A stretch of DNA of 64,000 nucleotides. Origin: UKL13-3 sp943369665 (GTDB lineage: Bacteria; Bacteroidota; Bacteroidia; UKL13-3). How positions within the stretch are numbered: position 1 is the first letter of the stretch; each line of letters starts with the position of its first letter. The notes beneath the pieces are model-generated. The model was given only the letters and a program-made list of their open reading frames with translations, was not told where the DNA came from and did not search any database. Positions 53,476 to 62,545 of this stretch are shown here, one piece after another. Both the position numbers and the translations under genes were made by a program. The DNA is taken from positions 1 to 64,000 of the forward strand of contig CALRNX020000009.1 in the NCBI GenBank assembly GCA_943369665.1, written 5' to 3'.

Positions 53476-54538
53476 CCAAGCCGCAGCAAACAAGCAAAAC
53501 TTTGCCGCTGTGCGGTTGCCCAACAGCCACGATATTCATTTTTTGTACAGCACCGTACAACCAAAATTGTTACCTGTACACTTCATGCAGGAAGGTATGC
53601 CACAATTTATTTGCTCTCCTTACAGCGCAGGAAATTTGGGGTATATCCTGAATGCCGAAACCTATTATGTAAATGATAAATTGGTTTCGGGTGAAGCACT
53701 TTCTACAGGAGATTCAAACACGATATTCGATATCCAGCCGGATCTCAGTAACTTTTTTGCAACACAAACATTCTACGAAACATATGTGCAACAGGGAATT
53801 GCGTCCATCAAAAAAAACAAGCTCGATAAAGTTGTAGCTGCACGATGCGAAACGGTTGCATTGCCTACCGAATTTGATGCCGCATCTTTTTTCGAACAAC
53901 TCACACAGCAATATCCGCAAGCTTGTGTTTACTTCTTTTACATACACGAATTGGGTTGTTGGTGTGGAGCAACTCCCGAAAAATTATTAACAGTACAAAA
54001 AGGTGTGCTTGAAACCGTAGCACTGGCAGGCACTTTGCCGCTTGACGCCACAACTGAATGGAGCGATAAAGAACACGATGAACAAAACATGACGGAGTTT
54101 TTTATTGAAGAATCTTTTAAAAGCCTGAAGTTAACCGGCATTCGAAAAACACCCGTAGAAACAATTGAAGCCGGAAATATTAAACACTTGCGTTCCACCA
54201 TTACCTGGAAACCCAAACCGGAAGTGCTCAAACAAAAGTTTGCGAAACTGCTGGGTGTTTTAAATCCAACTCCTGCTGTTTGTGGATTGCCACAGTTTGA
54301 AGCATCCATTTTTATTGCCAAAAACGAACAGTTAGAGCGCAGGTTTTACACAGGTTTTGTAGGCCTCATGAAACCCAACGAAGCACATTTGTTTGTGAAC
54401 TTACGCTGCATGGAAATCGGAAAAACAAACACATTATTATATGCAGGAGCGGGTATTACGGAAGACTCAAACCCTACCGCGGAGTGGGAAGAAACGGCTA
54501 ATAAAATGGATACGTTGGGGCAGTTATTAAAAGGATAA
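53444..54538 (+). CDS. isochorismate synthase (MenF/EntC family)
   Basis: A 364-aa chorismate-binding enzyme. IKKNKLDKVVAARCE opens the domain, then GCWCGATPEKLL, VALAGTLPL, EEHDEQNMTEF-like acid helix, KHLRSTITWK, PTPAVCGLP and FYTGFVGL complete the signature, with late AGAGITEDSNP. It converts chorismate to isochorismate, the first step to menaquinone. The N-terminal 90 residues are divergent. menD and other pathway genes are not next to it in this window. Confidence 0.88.
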   Translation: MNENLIRQRFNQAAANKQNFAAVRLPNSHDIHFLYSTVQPKLLPVHFMQEGMPQFICSPYSAGNLGYILNAETYYVNDKLVSGEALSTGDSNTIFDIQPDLSNFFATQTFYETYVQQGIASIKKNKLDKVVAARCETVALPTEFDAASFFEQLTQQYPQACVYFFYIHELGCWCGATPEKLLTVQKGVLETVALAGTLPLDATTEWSDKEHDEQNMTEFFIEESFKSLKLTGIRKTPVETIEAGNIKHLRSTITWKPKPEVLKQKFAKLLGVLNPTPAVCGLPQFEASIFIAKNEQLERRFYTGFVGLMKPNEAHLFVNLRCMEIGKTNTLLYAGAGITEDSNPTAEWEETANKMDTLGQLLKG

Positions 54539-54586
54539 CAACACTATCGAAGCAACGATTCTTGTGTTTTGATTGACCTTTGAAAT

Positions 54587-55186
54587 ATGAAGCATTTACT
54601 ACCTCTTTTCTTGAGTTTTCCATTAATATGTTTTGCACAGAGCAGAACAGAAAAGTATACGGAGACTAAGACCAAATACTTGGAATTAGTCGAAATAACA
54701 GATAAGCTGTATGCTTCCTCCATTCCTACCGATACTACTAAAAAGTATAACCGCATTGATTCAATTATGTATTCCTTCTCTATTCTTCCTTATCCGGACC
54801 AACTGAAGAAGTATCATGTTAAAACAATTATCAAAATTATCATTCATGAGGGTAAAGATACTGTTGTGAATTTAGTGAAACTTGTTCAAACAGATTCCCA
54901 TAATCTTGCTTTTTTTATTCCTTTCCACCTTAATAATATTCAATTCGAAGCCAAAGTTATTACAGAGTATAAAAGAAAAAGACGAAAAGAATACAAAAGG
55001 ATTTCAGAAACGGTTTTGTCATATAGCACAACTCGGATCATAAATACTCGTGTAAGGTATTTGAGTTGTTGTGGCGGTTGTTATATGAAACTTCACCAAA
55101 TCGACTCTCAGCTCAATGAGACAAGAAAAAAATACAATTATAGTACAGACGAACTCGTCATCCGCATGATTCCCGGAGTGAATTAA
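54587..55186 (+). CDS. hypothetical secreted protein with CCGGC cluster
   Basis: A 199-aa exported protein (signal peptide LPLFLSFPLICFAQS). Lys/Thr/Ile-rich with a CCGGC motif near residue 161 before a helical tail. I recognise no family. The reading frame is AT-rich (17 G+C of 60 in 54781-54840), lower than its neighbours, and it may be recently gained or fast-evolving. Convergent with bestrophin with only 11 nt between stops. Confidence 0.55.
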   Translation: MKHLLPLFLSFPLICFAQSRTEKYTETKTKYLELVEITDKLYASSIPTDTTKKYNRIDSIMYSFSILPYPDQLKKYHVKTIIKIIIHEGKDTVVNLVKLVQTDSHNLAFFIPFHLNNIQFEAKVITEYKRKRRKEYKRISETVLSYSTTRIINTRVRYLSCCGGCYMKLHQIDSQLNETRKKYNYSTDELVIRMIPGVN

Positions 55187-55197
55187 TACTCAAGTTC

Positions 55198-56046
55198 TCA
55201 GTTTTTCCTGTCTCCACCAAATATTTCAACCACATTTCCGTCAATGGTTTCGGCTATTTCGTCTGTTGGCAAATCGTTAGAGTCCTCGCCAAACGGATCT
55301 TCAATTTCCTCAGCGATCAATTCCAAACTGACCAATACATAAAACAAAAAGGTAACAGCAGGAATAATAAAATAACCAAACTCTTTGATAAACCCGAAAG
55401 GGAAAGTCATCACATAAACGAAAATAAATTTCTTCAGGAACAAACTATATGAATAGGGTATGGGTGTTTTCCGGATACGTTCACACCCTCCACATATATC
55501 AGCATAACTGGTTAATTCGGTGTTGAGCAACAATAATTGCTCTCCGCTTATTTTTTGTTGTTTGTACAAATCATTTGCTGCATTGATCAATTTTTGGATC
55601 ACAAAATTAGGTTGGTGCACATGCGAGGGAACGCCTGGGTGAATATGGTTTCGCAAGTGATCTTTGAGCACATATGGAAACAGAATGATGTTTTGCTGAA
55701 AGATGAGCTTTGTTTCTATTTCACCGATATCCAACATTGCATTTATTTTTAACGAAAGGTTACGGCTCGTATTTACCAAACTTCCCCAAAATTTTCGGCC
55801 TTCCCACCAGCGTTCATAAGCGGTATTGGTTCTAAAAACAAGCAACATTGAAATTACAAATCCCAATACGGTATGCAATGAAGGGGTAGAACGAAGCTGG
55901 ATTCCTACTACCTCTATTTCAAGATAGGCCATGACAAAAGCGAACAATGCCACCAATACCATATCTACAAATAATATCCTGAAGGTATCGCTCCTGTGAA
56001 ACTGAAAAATAAGCGAAAACCACGCTCTTGAATTATACTTGATCAT
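55198..56046 (-). CDS. bestrophin family channel-like protein
   Basis: A 282-aa membrane protein of the bacterial bestrophin (UPF0187) family. The start MIKYNSRAWFSLIFQFHRSDT, SLHTVLGFVISMLLVFRTNTAYERWWEGRK, and the later PFGFIKEFGYFIIPAV plus LELIAEEIEDPFGEDSNDLP are family signatures. It forms homopentameric ion channels (cation- or anion-selective depending on the member). No regulatory partner is adjacent. Confidence 0.9.
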   Translation of the reverse strand: MIKYNSRAWFSLIFQFHRSDTFRILFVDMVLVALFAFVMAYLEIEVVGIQLRSTPSLHTVLGFVISMLLVFRTNTAYERWWEGRKFWGSLVNTSRNLSLKINAMLDIGEIETKLIFQQNIILFPYVLKDHLRNHIHPGVPSHVHQPNFVIQKLINAANDLYKQQKISGEQLLLLNTELTSYADICGGCERIRKTPIPYSYSLFLKKFIFVYVMTFPFGFIKEFGYFIIPAVTFLFYVLVSLELIAEEIEDPFGEDSNDLPTDEIAETIDGNVVEIFGGDRKN

Positions 56047-56097
56047 AGGTGCAAAATAATAAAACTTGTCATATTGGAAGGGGCATGTTTAGGATGA

Positions 56098-56802
56098 TTA
56101 CTCGGTATCCGACTCTTTGTTCTTCCCTTTTTTCTTGCCGTCAATCACCATCACAATCTCTCCTTTCACGGGTTTCGCTTCAAAATACGCGATCAGTTCA
56201 TCCACCGTCCCGTTTTTTGTTTCTTCAAACATTTTGGTCAATTCGCGTGAAACAGAAGCTTGCCTGTCGCCTCCAAAAAATGCTTTCAGTTGGTGCAAAC
56301 ATTTTACCAACCGGTGGGGCGATTCGTACAAAATGATGGTACGTTCCTCTTCAGCCAATTTTTTCAGCATCGTTTGACGACCTTTTTTTTCGGGTAAAAA
56401 CCCTTCAAAACAAAAACGATCACTGGGCAGTCCGCTCTTAACCAAGGCCGGAACAAAGGCTGTTGCACCCGGTAAACATTCCACGGCAATATTGTTTCGC
56501 AAACATTCGCGTACCAACAAAAATCCCGGATCGCTAATGGCCGGTGTTCCGGCATCGCTCACCAAAGCAAGGTTCTTATCGTTCTCAAGCATGGTTACAA
56601 AACGCTGCAATTCCCGATGCTCATTATGCATATGGTAGGGAATAAGTGTTTTTTCGATATCGTAATGTTTGATGAGTTTGATTGATTGACGGGTATCCTC
56701 AGCCAAAATAGCATCAACTTCCTTCAATATACGAAGCGCCCTAAGCGTAATATCTTCAAGGTTTCCGATGGGTGTGGGTACTAAATATAATTTACCTGCC
56801 AT
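56098..56802 (-). CDS. rsmI: 16S rRNA (cytidine1402-2'-O)-methyltransferase
   Basis: A 234-aa SAM-dependent methyltransferase. YLVPTPIGNLEDITLRAL at the start, AEDTRQS, YHMHNEHR, SDAGTPAISDPGFLLVREC, PGATAFVPALVKSGLPSDRF and YESPHRL fit the TP-methylase RsmI. It methylates C1402 of 16S rRNA. I start at ATG 56802; the longer frame gives 14 extra residues unlike the family. An acidic/basic C-tail (KKGKNKESD) is short. Confidence 0.93.
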   Translation of the reverse strand: MAGKLYLVPTPIGNLEDITLRALRILKEVDAILAEDTRQSIKLIKHYDIEKTLIPYHMHNEHRELQRFVTMLENDKNLALVSDAGTPAISDPGFLLVRECLRNNIAVECLPGATAFVPALVKSGLPSDRFCFEGFLPEKKGRQTMLKKLAEEERTIILYESPHRLVKCLHQLKAFFGGDRQASVSRELTKMFEETKNGTVDELIAYFEAKPVKGEIVMVIDGKKKGKNKESDTE

Positions 56803-56974
56803 GGTTGCGAATGTAGGGAAAGTCAGTGGTTTTTCAGTCCACATGCCATGGTAACAGCTCCGAATTGTAACGCCTTACTGAACATAATCAACCAATCGAC
56901 ATAATTAACTGATTCCATCTTTTTTTTCCGAGTTAAAATTTTAATTTAGCGGCCACTTAAAAATTAAACAGAAT

Positions 56975-57355
56975 ATGAATTTTCCTGAAACACTGGTTTA
57001 CACCAAAGATCATGAATGGGTTCGCGTAGAAGGCGATACTGCATACATTGGCATTACTGATTTTGCACAACATGAGTTGGGCGATATCGTTTATGTAGAC
57101 ATTAATACTGTTGGTAAAACAATTGGCCAGCACGATGTGTTCGGTACAGTTGAGGCGGTAAAAACGGTTTCGGATTTGTTTATGCCGGTAAGTGGTGAAG
57201 TACTTGAGGTAAACAGCAAGTTGGATGGTGCACCGGAATTGGTAAACAGCGACCCATATGGCGATGGCTGGATGGTGAAAGTAAAAATGAACAATGCTTC
57301 GGAACTTGCCGGTTTGATGAGCGCTGCCGATTACAAAACATTAGTGAACGCATAA
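56975..57355 (+). CDS. gcvH: glycine cleavage system H protein
   Basis: A 126-aa lipoyl protein of standard length. VEAVKTVSDLFMPVSGEV places the lipoylated Lys63. YTKDHEWVRVEG and ITDFAQHELGDIVYVD are family signatures. It shuttles the aminomethyl group between P, T and L proteins. None of those genes is near, so gcvH is stand-alone here. It is followed by a strong terminator. TTAATTTAG upstream is only a weak -7 match. Confidence 0.96.
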   Translation: MNFPETLVYTKDHEWVRVEGDTAYIGITDFAQHELGDIVYVDINTVGKTIGQHDVFGTVEAVKTVSDLFMPVSGEVLEVNSKLDGAPELVNSDPYGDGWMVKVKMNNASELAGLMSAADYKTLVNA

Positions 57356-57374
57356 TTTAAATCGTATTTTTTAG

Positions 57375-57407
57375 AAAGAGGAGTAGGTTTCTGCTCCTCT
57401 TTTTTAT
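57375..57407 (+). terminator. intrinsic terminator of gcvH
   Basis: A 12-bp stem (57375-57386 and 57391-57402, one U-G pair) with a GTTT loop and a T-rich tail, 20 nt past the gcvH stop. Confidence 0.88.
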
Positions 57408-57424
57408 TTACCCTTAACCCTATT

Positions 57425-57958
57425 ATGACGAAATTCTTATTAACCATCGTTCTTGTCTGGACTTCTATTGTTGCACAGGCGCAACAAGTATTTCCTGTTT
57501 TACATTGTGAAACGCTTGCCGACAAAACCATCATCATCCCAACGGATGTGCAAGGAAAAAAATCCGTTATCTGTTTGGCCATGTCGCCCAAAGCGGAAAA
57601 AACATTACGCAGTTGGAACAATCCATTATACAACGCTTTGATTGCTGAAGGTATGGGCGGGCTAATGGGAGGCCGCATGTACGATGCAAATCTTTGTTTT
57701 GTGGGAATGCTGAAAGGAATCGCCAAACTTGGCCTTAACGAAACCAAAAAGCAGGCAAAAAAGGAAGTGGAAAAAAAGCTGCACAACAACTTTATGGTAA
57801 GCGATGATGATGTAAAAACCCTTATGAGTGCACTAAACATTACAGATGTGAAAGAGCCTCATTTTTTTGTGTTGGATGCTGACGGCAAAGTGATATACCA
57901 TACACAAGGTGAATACTCCATTGAGAAACTGAACGAGATCACTGAAAAACTGATGTAA
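57425..57958 (+). CDS. secreted thioredoxin-fold-like protein without CxxC
   Basis: A 177-aa exported protein (signal peptide ends AQAQQ). FPVLHCETLADKTIIIPTDVQGKKSVICLAMSPKAE near the N-terminus and HFFVLDADGKVIYHTQGEYS near the end look like the first and last strands of a redoxin fold. No CxxC is present at the active position. It recalls ATP10/TlpA-like folds only loosely. Its role may be in assembly or binding rather than redox. Confidence 0.55.
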   Translation: MTKFLLTIVLVWTSIVAQAQQVFPVLHCETLADKTIIIPTDVQGKKSVICLAMSPKAEKTLRSWNNPLYNALIAEGMGGLMGGRMYDANLCFVGMLKGIAKLGLNETKKQAKKEVEKKLHNNFMVSDDDVKTLMSALNITDVKEPHFFVLDADGKVIYHTQGEYSIEKLNEITEKLM

Positions 57959-57981
57959 CAACACCTGAATGGATTTATAAC

Positions 57982-58018
57982 AAAAATGCCCAACTGAAAT
58001 TTTCGGTTGGGCATTTTT
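57982..58018. terminator. bidirectional intrinsic terminator
   Basis: Perfect 13-bp stem (57982-57994 and 58006-58018, AAAAATGCCCAAC and its complement), 11-nt loop, with T runs on both strands. It separates the convergent genes ending at 57958 and 58036. Confidence 0.92.
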
Positions 58019-58035
58019 ATGTATTAAAATGGAGA

Positions 58036-58383
58036 TTAAGCCTCTCCGCCTATTTCTTCTTCGGTTTCTTCTTCCGGCTCTATGCCTTCCATCAGGTTGC
58101 GCACGTCTTGCAATTCTTCGCGGTTGTACTTATTGGTATAATCAGCAAATAAGTCCAACAAATAGTCCAAATTGGCTTTTCCATCATCGTCTTGCAAAAA
58201 CAAAAAAGTATAATCACCATTCTCCTCAATATTCTCATATGCCAAACGGATCATTTTAACATAGCCGGGCTCGTTTAAATTCGTTTTTACATATTCCCTA
58301 AGCTCCTTTAATTGCGCTACTACTTTAGGACCAACGCCTTCGGCAGCCAATGTCTTTTTGATTTTATCTACTTGTGCTTTCAT
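58036..58383 (-). CDS. small acidic-tailed hypothetical protein
   Basis: A 115-aa cytoplasmic protein that is mostly helical with a Glu-rich tail (EPEEETEEEIG). MKAQVDKIKKTLAAEGVGPKVVAQLKELREYV gives a charged N-terminal helix. I recognise no family. The bidirectional terminator at its 3' end supports it as a real gene. Divergent from the DUF486-like gene. Confidence 0.65.
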   Translation of the reverse strand: MKAQVDKIKKTLAAEGVGPKVVAQLKELREYVKTNLNEPGYVKMIRLAYENIEENGDYTFLFLQDDDGKANLDYLLDLFADYTNKYNREELQDVRNLMEGIEPEEETEEEIGGEA

Positions 58384-58464
58384 TTTTTTATGCTTCTGCC
58401 TGCGAAACTACTGTTTTTGTCCGTTAATGAAAATACATTTGTTTGAAATTTATACAACCACAAT

Positions 58465-58839
58465 ATGGCAAAAGGACTTTATACCATCGGTTTACTCATT
58501 GTTTCTAACCTGTTTATGACTTTTGCATGGTATGGACACCTGCAATTTCAAAAGATTGACTGGCTCAAAAACACAGGACTTATTGGGATTATCGCCATCA
58601 GTTGGTTCATTGCATTGTTCGAGTACATTTTTCAGGTCCCGGCCAACCGCATCGGGCATATAGAACATGGCGGCCCCTTTAGCATGTTTGAGCTCAAAAC
58701 CATTCAGGAGGCTGTTTCCATCATGGTATTTGTGGTGGTTAATATCTATGTATTTAAAGAAGGAAACCTCCAGTGGAACCACATTTTAGGCTTTGCCCTA
58801 ATTGTGCTGGCTGTGTTTGTGATCTTTAAAAAGTGGTAG
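58465..58839 (+). CDS. DMT/DUF486 family membrane protein
   Basis: A 124-aa protein with four membrane helices, matching the DUF486 family: LMTFAWYGHLQF, SWFIALFEYIFQVPANRIGH, FSMFELKTIQEAVSIMVFVVVN and GFALIVLAVFVIFK. Possibly a small transporter of the drug/metabolite type, but the substrate is unknown. It is 69 nt from metH and could share its transcript. Confidence 0.87.
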   Translation: MAKGLYTIGLLIVSNLFMTFAWYGHLQFQKIDWLKNTGLIGIIAISWFIALFEYIFQVPANRIGHIEHGGPFSMFELKTIQEAVSIMVFVVVNIYVFKEGNLQWNHILGFALIVLAVFVIFKKW

Positions 58840-58908
58840 GAGAATCAATCTTTCCGAATTGTGTTAAACTTGGCTAAATTGCGGCTCGTTTACACTTAAC
58901 AAAACAAC

Positions 58909-61593
58909 ATGACTCAAACTGCTAAAGATTATACTTTGCGACTATCGGGCCTCGAGCCGTTAGTGATTTTTGAAGGAGCAAATTTTACCAATATTGGTGA
59001 ACGTACCAATGTTACCGGATCAAAAAAATTCTTACGTTTAATTAAAGAAGGAAATTTTGAGGAGGCATTGGATGTGGCCCGCGAACAAGTGCAAGGGGGC
59101 GCACAGATCATTGATATCAATATGGACGAGGGAATGATCGATGGTGTGGAATCCATGGTGCGCTTTTTAAACCTGATCGCTTCTGAGCCGGATATTTCAC
59201 GAGTTCCCATTATGATCGATTCTTCGAAATGGGAAATTATTGAGGCCGGATTGCGTTGTGTGCAAGGAAAATCAGTGGTGAATTCCATTTCGTTAAAAGG
59301 TGGTGAAGAAGAATTTATCAAGCAGGCGAAAACCGTTAAACGTTTTGGAGCCGCAGTGATCGTGATGTTGTTTGACGAAGTTGGGCAAGCCGATAACTAT
59401 GAACGCAGGATTGAGATTGCCGAACGCGCTTACCGCATCCTCACCGAAAAAGTACATTTCCCGGCAGGCGATATTATTTTCGATCCGAATATTTTCCCGG
59501 TGGCAACAGGTATGGAAGAGCATCGTAAAAATGCACTCGACTTCTTCCGCGGAACCAAATGGATCAAAGAAAATTTACCGGGTGCTAAAGTTAGTGGTGG
59601 CGTTTCAAATGTTTCCTTTTCTTTCAGGGGAAATGATAAAGTGCGTGAAGCCATGCACTCTGCCTTTTTATACCATGCCATCAAAAACGGTATGGATATG
59701 GGTATTGTAAACCCAAGCCAATTGGAAGTTTATGATCAGATTGATAAAGAATTATTGGAGCGTGTTGAAGATGTATTGTTGGATAGAAGAGACGATGCAA
59801 CCGAACGTTTATTGGAACTTGCTGAAACCGTAAAAGGAAAAGGAAAGGTAACCGTTATAGACGAAGAATGGCGTAAAGGAACCGTTGAAGAAAGATTGAG
59901 CCATGCATTGGTTAAAGGAATCGTAGAGTATATTGATATTGATACGGAAGAAGCCCGACAAAAATTTGCACGACCGCTTGAAGTTATTGAAGGCCCGTTG
60001 ATGGCAGGAATGAGTGTGGTTGGCGACCTCTTCGGACAAGGAAAAATGTTTTTGCCACAGGTGGTAAAAAGTGCCCGCGTAATGAAAAAAGCGGTTGCTT
60101 ACCTTATGCCTTTTATGGAAGAAGAAAAGCGGAAACATGGTGATATGACAACCAACCAGGGCCGGATATTAATGGCAACCGTAAAAGGGGATGTACATGA
60201 TATCGGGAAAAATATTGTGGGTGTGGTATTGGCTTGTAACAATTTTGAGATCATTGATATTGGTGTGATGGTGCCGGCCGAAAAGATCTTGGAAGTAGCA
60301 CGCAGGGAAAATGTTGATGTAATCGGATTAAGCGGATTGATCACTCCAAGCCTTGATGAGATGGTGCACGTTGCCAAAGAAATGGAACGCCTGGGCATGA
60401 AAACGCCTTTATTAATTGGTGGTGCCACAACTTCGAGGGCACATACTGCTGTTAAAATAGATCCTGTTTATTCGGGACCGGTTGTGCATGTATTGGATGC
60501 AAGTAAAAGCGTTCCGGTAGCACAAAGCCTGATCAGCCCCGATCAACGGGAAGGAACACAAGCTAAAATCAAAGCCGATTACGAGCAGTTTCGCATTGAT
60601 TATAAAAACCGTAAAAAAGATAAAAACTTTGTTTCATTGGCCAAGGCTCGTGAGCATAAATTCAAGGTGGAATTCGACAATATTGTTGAACCAAGTTTCC
60701 TGGGCACAAAAGTATTTGATGATTTTCCATTGGCTGAATTGCGTGAACGAATAGATTGGACCCCATTTTTCTTGACATGGGAATTGGTTGGAAAATATCC
60801 GCGCATTTTTGATGATCAGATCATTGGTTCCGAAGCAAAAAAATTGTTTGACGATGCCAATAAAATGCTGGATGAAGTGATCAGCAAAAAACTATTAAAG
60901 GCCCGCGGTGTAATTGGCTTCTACAAAGCAAATGCAATTGGTGATGATGTAGCTTTGCAATTGGAAAATGGCAAACAGGAAACCTTTCATTTCCTGCGTC
61001 AGCAAAACGAAAAAGCAGCCGACCAACCTTATATCTGTTTAGCTGATTTTATTGCCCCGAAAGATTCGGGTAAACAGGATTATTTGGGCATGTTTGCTGT
61101 AACAGCAGGCATTGGCATTGAGCCCTTAATTGAGGCTTATGAAAAAGATCATGACGATTACAACAGCATTATGATCAAAGCCATTGCCGATCGGTTGGCA
61201 GAAGCTTTTGCCGAAAAAATGCATGAGCTTGTGCGCAAAGAGTATTGGGGATTTGCCAAAGACGAGCAATTAACGGACGAAGAAATTATCCGCGAAAAAT
61301 ACAACAGTATTCGCCCTGCTCCCGGATACCCTGCTTGTCCGGATCATACCGAAAAACGCAAATTATTTGATTTGCTGAAAGCGGAAGAAAGTACCGGCAT
61401 TACCTTAACCGAAAGTTTTGCAATGTATCCAACTGCAGCAGTAAGTGGTTTCTATTTTGCCAACCCTGATAGTAAATATTTTGCTGTAGGAAAAATTGAT
61501 AAGGACCAGATCGAAGAATACGCAAAACGTAAAAATGTTTCTGTGGAATATGTAGAGAAATGGCTGAGCCCTTATTTGGCTTATGACAATTAG
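58909..61593 (+). CDS. metH: cobalamin-dependent methionine synthase, lacking the homocysteine domain
   Basis: An 894-aa protein equal to the C-terminal three modules of MetH: pterin-binding (about 20-280; NIGERTNVTGSKKF), cap (about 310-400), B12-binding (about 410-545; D428-V-H430-D-I-G433, His430 as lower cobalt ligand) and AdoMet activation (about 590-890; PAPGYPACPDHTEK). Full MetH has about 1,230 residues. The first module with the zinc site for homocysteine is absent, so a separate Hcy-binding protein must exist. It is not in this window. No B12 riboswitch fits in the short 69-nt upstream gap. Confidence 0.94.
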   Translation: MTQTAKDYTLRLSGLEPLVIFEGANFTNIGERTNVTGSKKFLRLIKEGNFEEALDVAREQVQGGAQIIDINMDEGMIDGVESMVRFLNLIASEPDISRVPIMIDSSKWEIIEAGLRCVQGKSVVNSISLKGGEEEFIKQAKTVKRFGAAVIVMLFDEVGQADNYERRIEIAERAYRILTEKVHFPAGDIIFDPNIFPVATGMEEHRKNALDFFRGTKWIKENLPGAKVSGGVSNVSFSFRGNDKVREAMHSAFLYHAIKNGMDMGIVNPSQLEVYDQIDKELLERVEDVLLDRRDDATERLLELAETVKGKGKVTVIDEEWRKGTVEERLSHALVKGIVEYIDIDTEEARQKFARPLEVIEGPLMAGMSVVGDLFGQGKMFLPQVVKSARVMKKAVAYLMPFMEEEKRKHGDMTTNQGRILMATVKGDVHDIGKNIVGVVLACNNFEIIDIGVMVPAEKILEVARRENVDVIGLSGLITPSLDEMVHVAKEMERLGMKTPLLIGGATTSRAHTAVKIDPVYSGPVVHVLDASKSVPVAQSLISPDQREGTQAKIKADYEQFRIDYKNRKKDKNFVSLAKAREHKFKVEFDNIVEPSFLGTKVFDDFPLAELRERIDWTPFFLTWELVGKYPRIFDDQIIGSEAKKLFDDANKMLDEVISKKLLKARGVIGFYKANAIGDDVALQLENGKQETFHFLRQQNEKAADQPYICLADFIAPKDSGKQDYLGMFAVTAGIGIEPLIEAYEKDHDDYNSIMIKAIADRLAEAFAEKMHELVRKEYWGFAKDEQLTDEEIIREKYNSIRPAPGYPACPDHTEKRKLFDLLKAEESTGITLTESFAMYPTAAVSGFYFANPDSKYFAVGKIDKDQIEEYAKRKNVSVEYVEKWLSPYLAYDN

Positions 61594-61601
61594 AGGTGCA
61601 C

Positions 61602-62432
61602 TTATTTTAATTTACCCAACGGTATATTAAACCCTCCTTCTAATGATGCCATGTATGAACTAAATACATGGGTGGCCCTGCCTTTTCTATCCGCACTTAT
61701 GGGTGTTGCCATATAATCGGCAAATGCGTATTGAAATGCCGGTTGGATAAATAAATACTTAAACATATTGAGACGGACTCCGGCATTTACCCCCAATACA
61801 TATCCTTGTATCCTGAATCCATCTGCTAAAAAACTGCCCATCACTTTCGAAATGGAGTAAGAAACCAATGGGCCAGCACCAACTTTAGCAATGGCTTGCA
61901 CATCAATATATTTGTTCTCGTAAAGCTTGTGTTGTTTTACAAGGTTTAACATCAGGTAGTTATTACCATTGGTGTGTTGCAAATGGATAAAGTCATAATG
62001 CACAAAGGTGTCCTTATCAATTTGATTGCCCCGAATCTGTCCCTTTAGATGTACGACCACATCATCATTCACAATATACTTTAAATGATCCCAGCTTAAC
62101 TCTACTCCCAGGTTATGCTTATCGTTAAACAAATAACCAACATGAAAATTATACTGAGGAACAGTCAGATCTGTATGTACAAACTCTTTCATCCCATGAT
62201 TAAAGCCCGGTTTATCATGTGCTCCGGCATCATACATGACAAAATCATAATTGTCAGATATTGTATTTTTGAATCGGATATCGCTTTTTGAATACCATTC
62301 GCGATTATAACCCCAACTAAAATAAAGGGTTCCTTTCTTTTTGGTTTTGGGTTGAATATTGGTTGTTTGGGCAACAGCAATTTGAGTTAAACAAATACAA
62401 AACAACAGTAAGAGGCGTGAAAAAAGATGCAT
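61602..62432 (-). CDS. outer-membrane beta-barrel-like hypothetical protein
   Basis: A 276-aa exported protein with a signal peptide (LLLLFCICLTQIAVAQ). Alternating hydrophobic strand patterns (GTLYFSWGYNREWY, NNYLMLNLVKQH, LGVNAGVRLNMFKYLFIQPAFQYAF) suggest a small barrel of about 10 strands. The last residues are LGKLK, not an aromatic C-terminus. Function not known. Confidence 0.6.
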   Translation of the reverse strand: MHLFSRLLLLFCICLTQIAVAQTTNIQPKTKKKGTLYFSWGYNREWYSKSDIRFKNTISDNYDFVMYDAGAHDKPGFNHGMKEFVHTDLTVPQYNFHVGYLFNDKHNLGVELSWDHLKYIVNDDVVVHLKGQIRGNQIDKDTFVHYDFIHLQHTNGNNYLMLNLVKQHKLYENKYIDVQAIAKVGAGPLVSYSISKVMGSFLADGFRIQGYVLGVNAGVRLNMFKYLFIQPAFQYAFADYMATPISADRKGRATHVFSSYMASLEGGFNIPLGKLK

Positions 62433-62545
62433 TTTGGAATTTAGTTGAGGCGCGAAAGTATCGAATTTTTAACTGTTAAAAAGTCCGTTCACCTATTATA
62501 AACGCTCACTGACCTGAATGTTGTTGATTCCAGAACAGCATTTGC

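Noticed and set aside
54540..54580. Imperfect hairpin after the isochorismate synthase gene as a terminator
   Set aside because: The stem needs two internal loops and the T run is short; not firm enough to list.
58840..58908. Cobalamin or SAM riboswitch before metH
   Set aside because: Only 69 nt are available and no B12-box-like or SAM-core sequence was seen.
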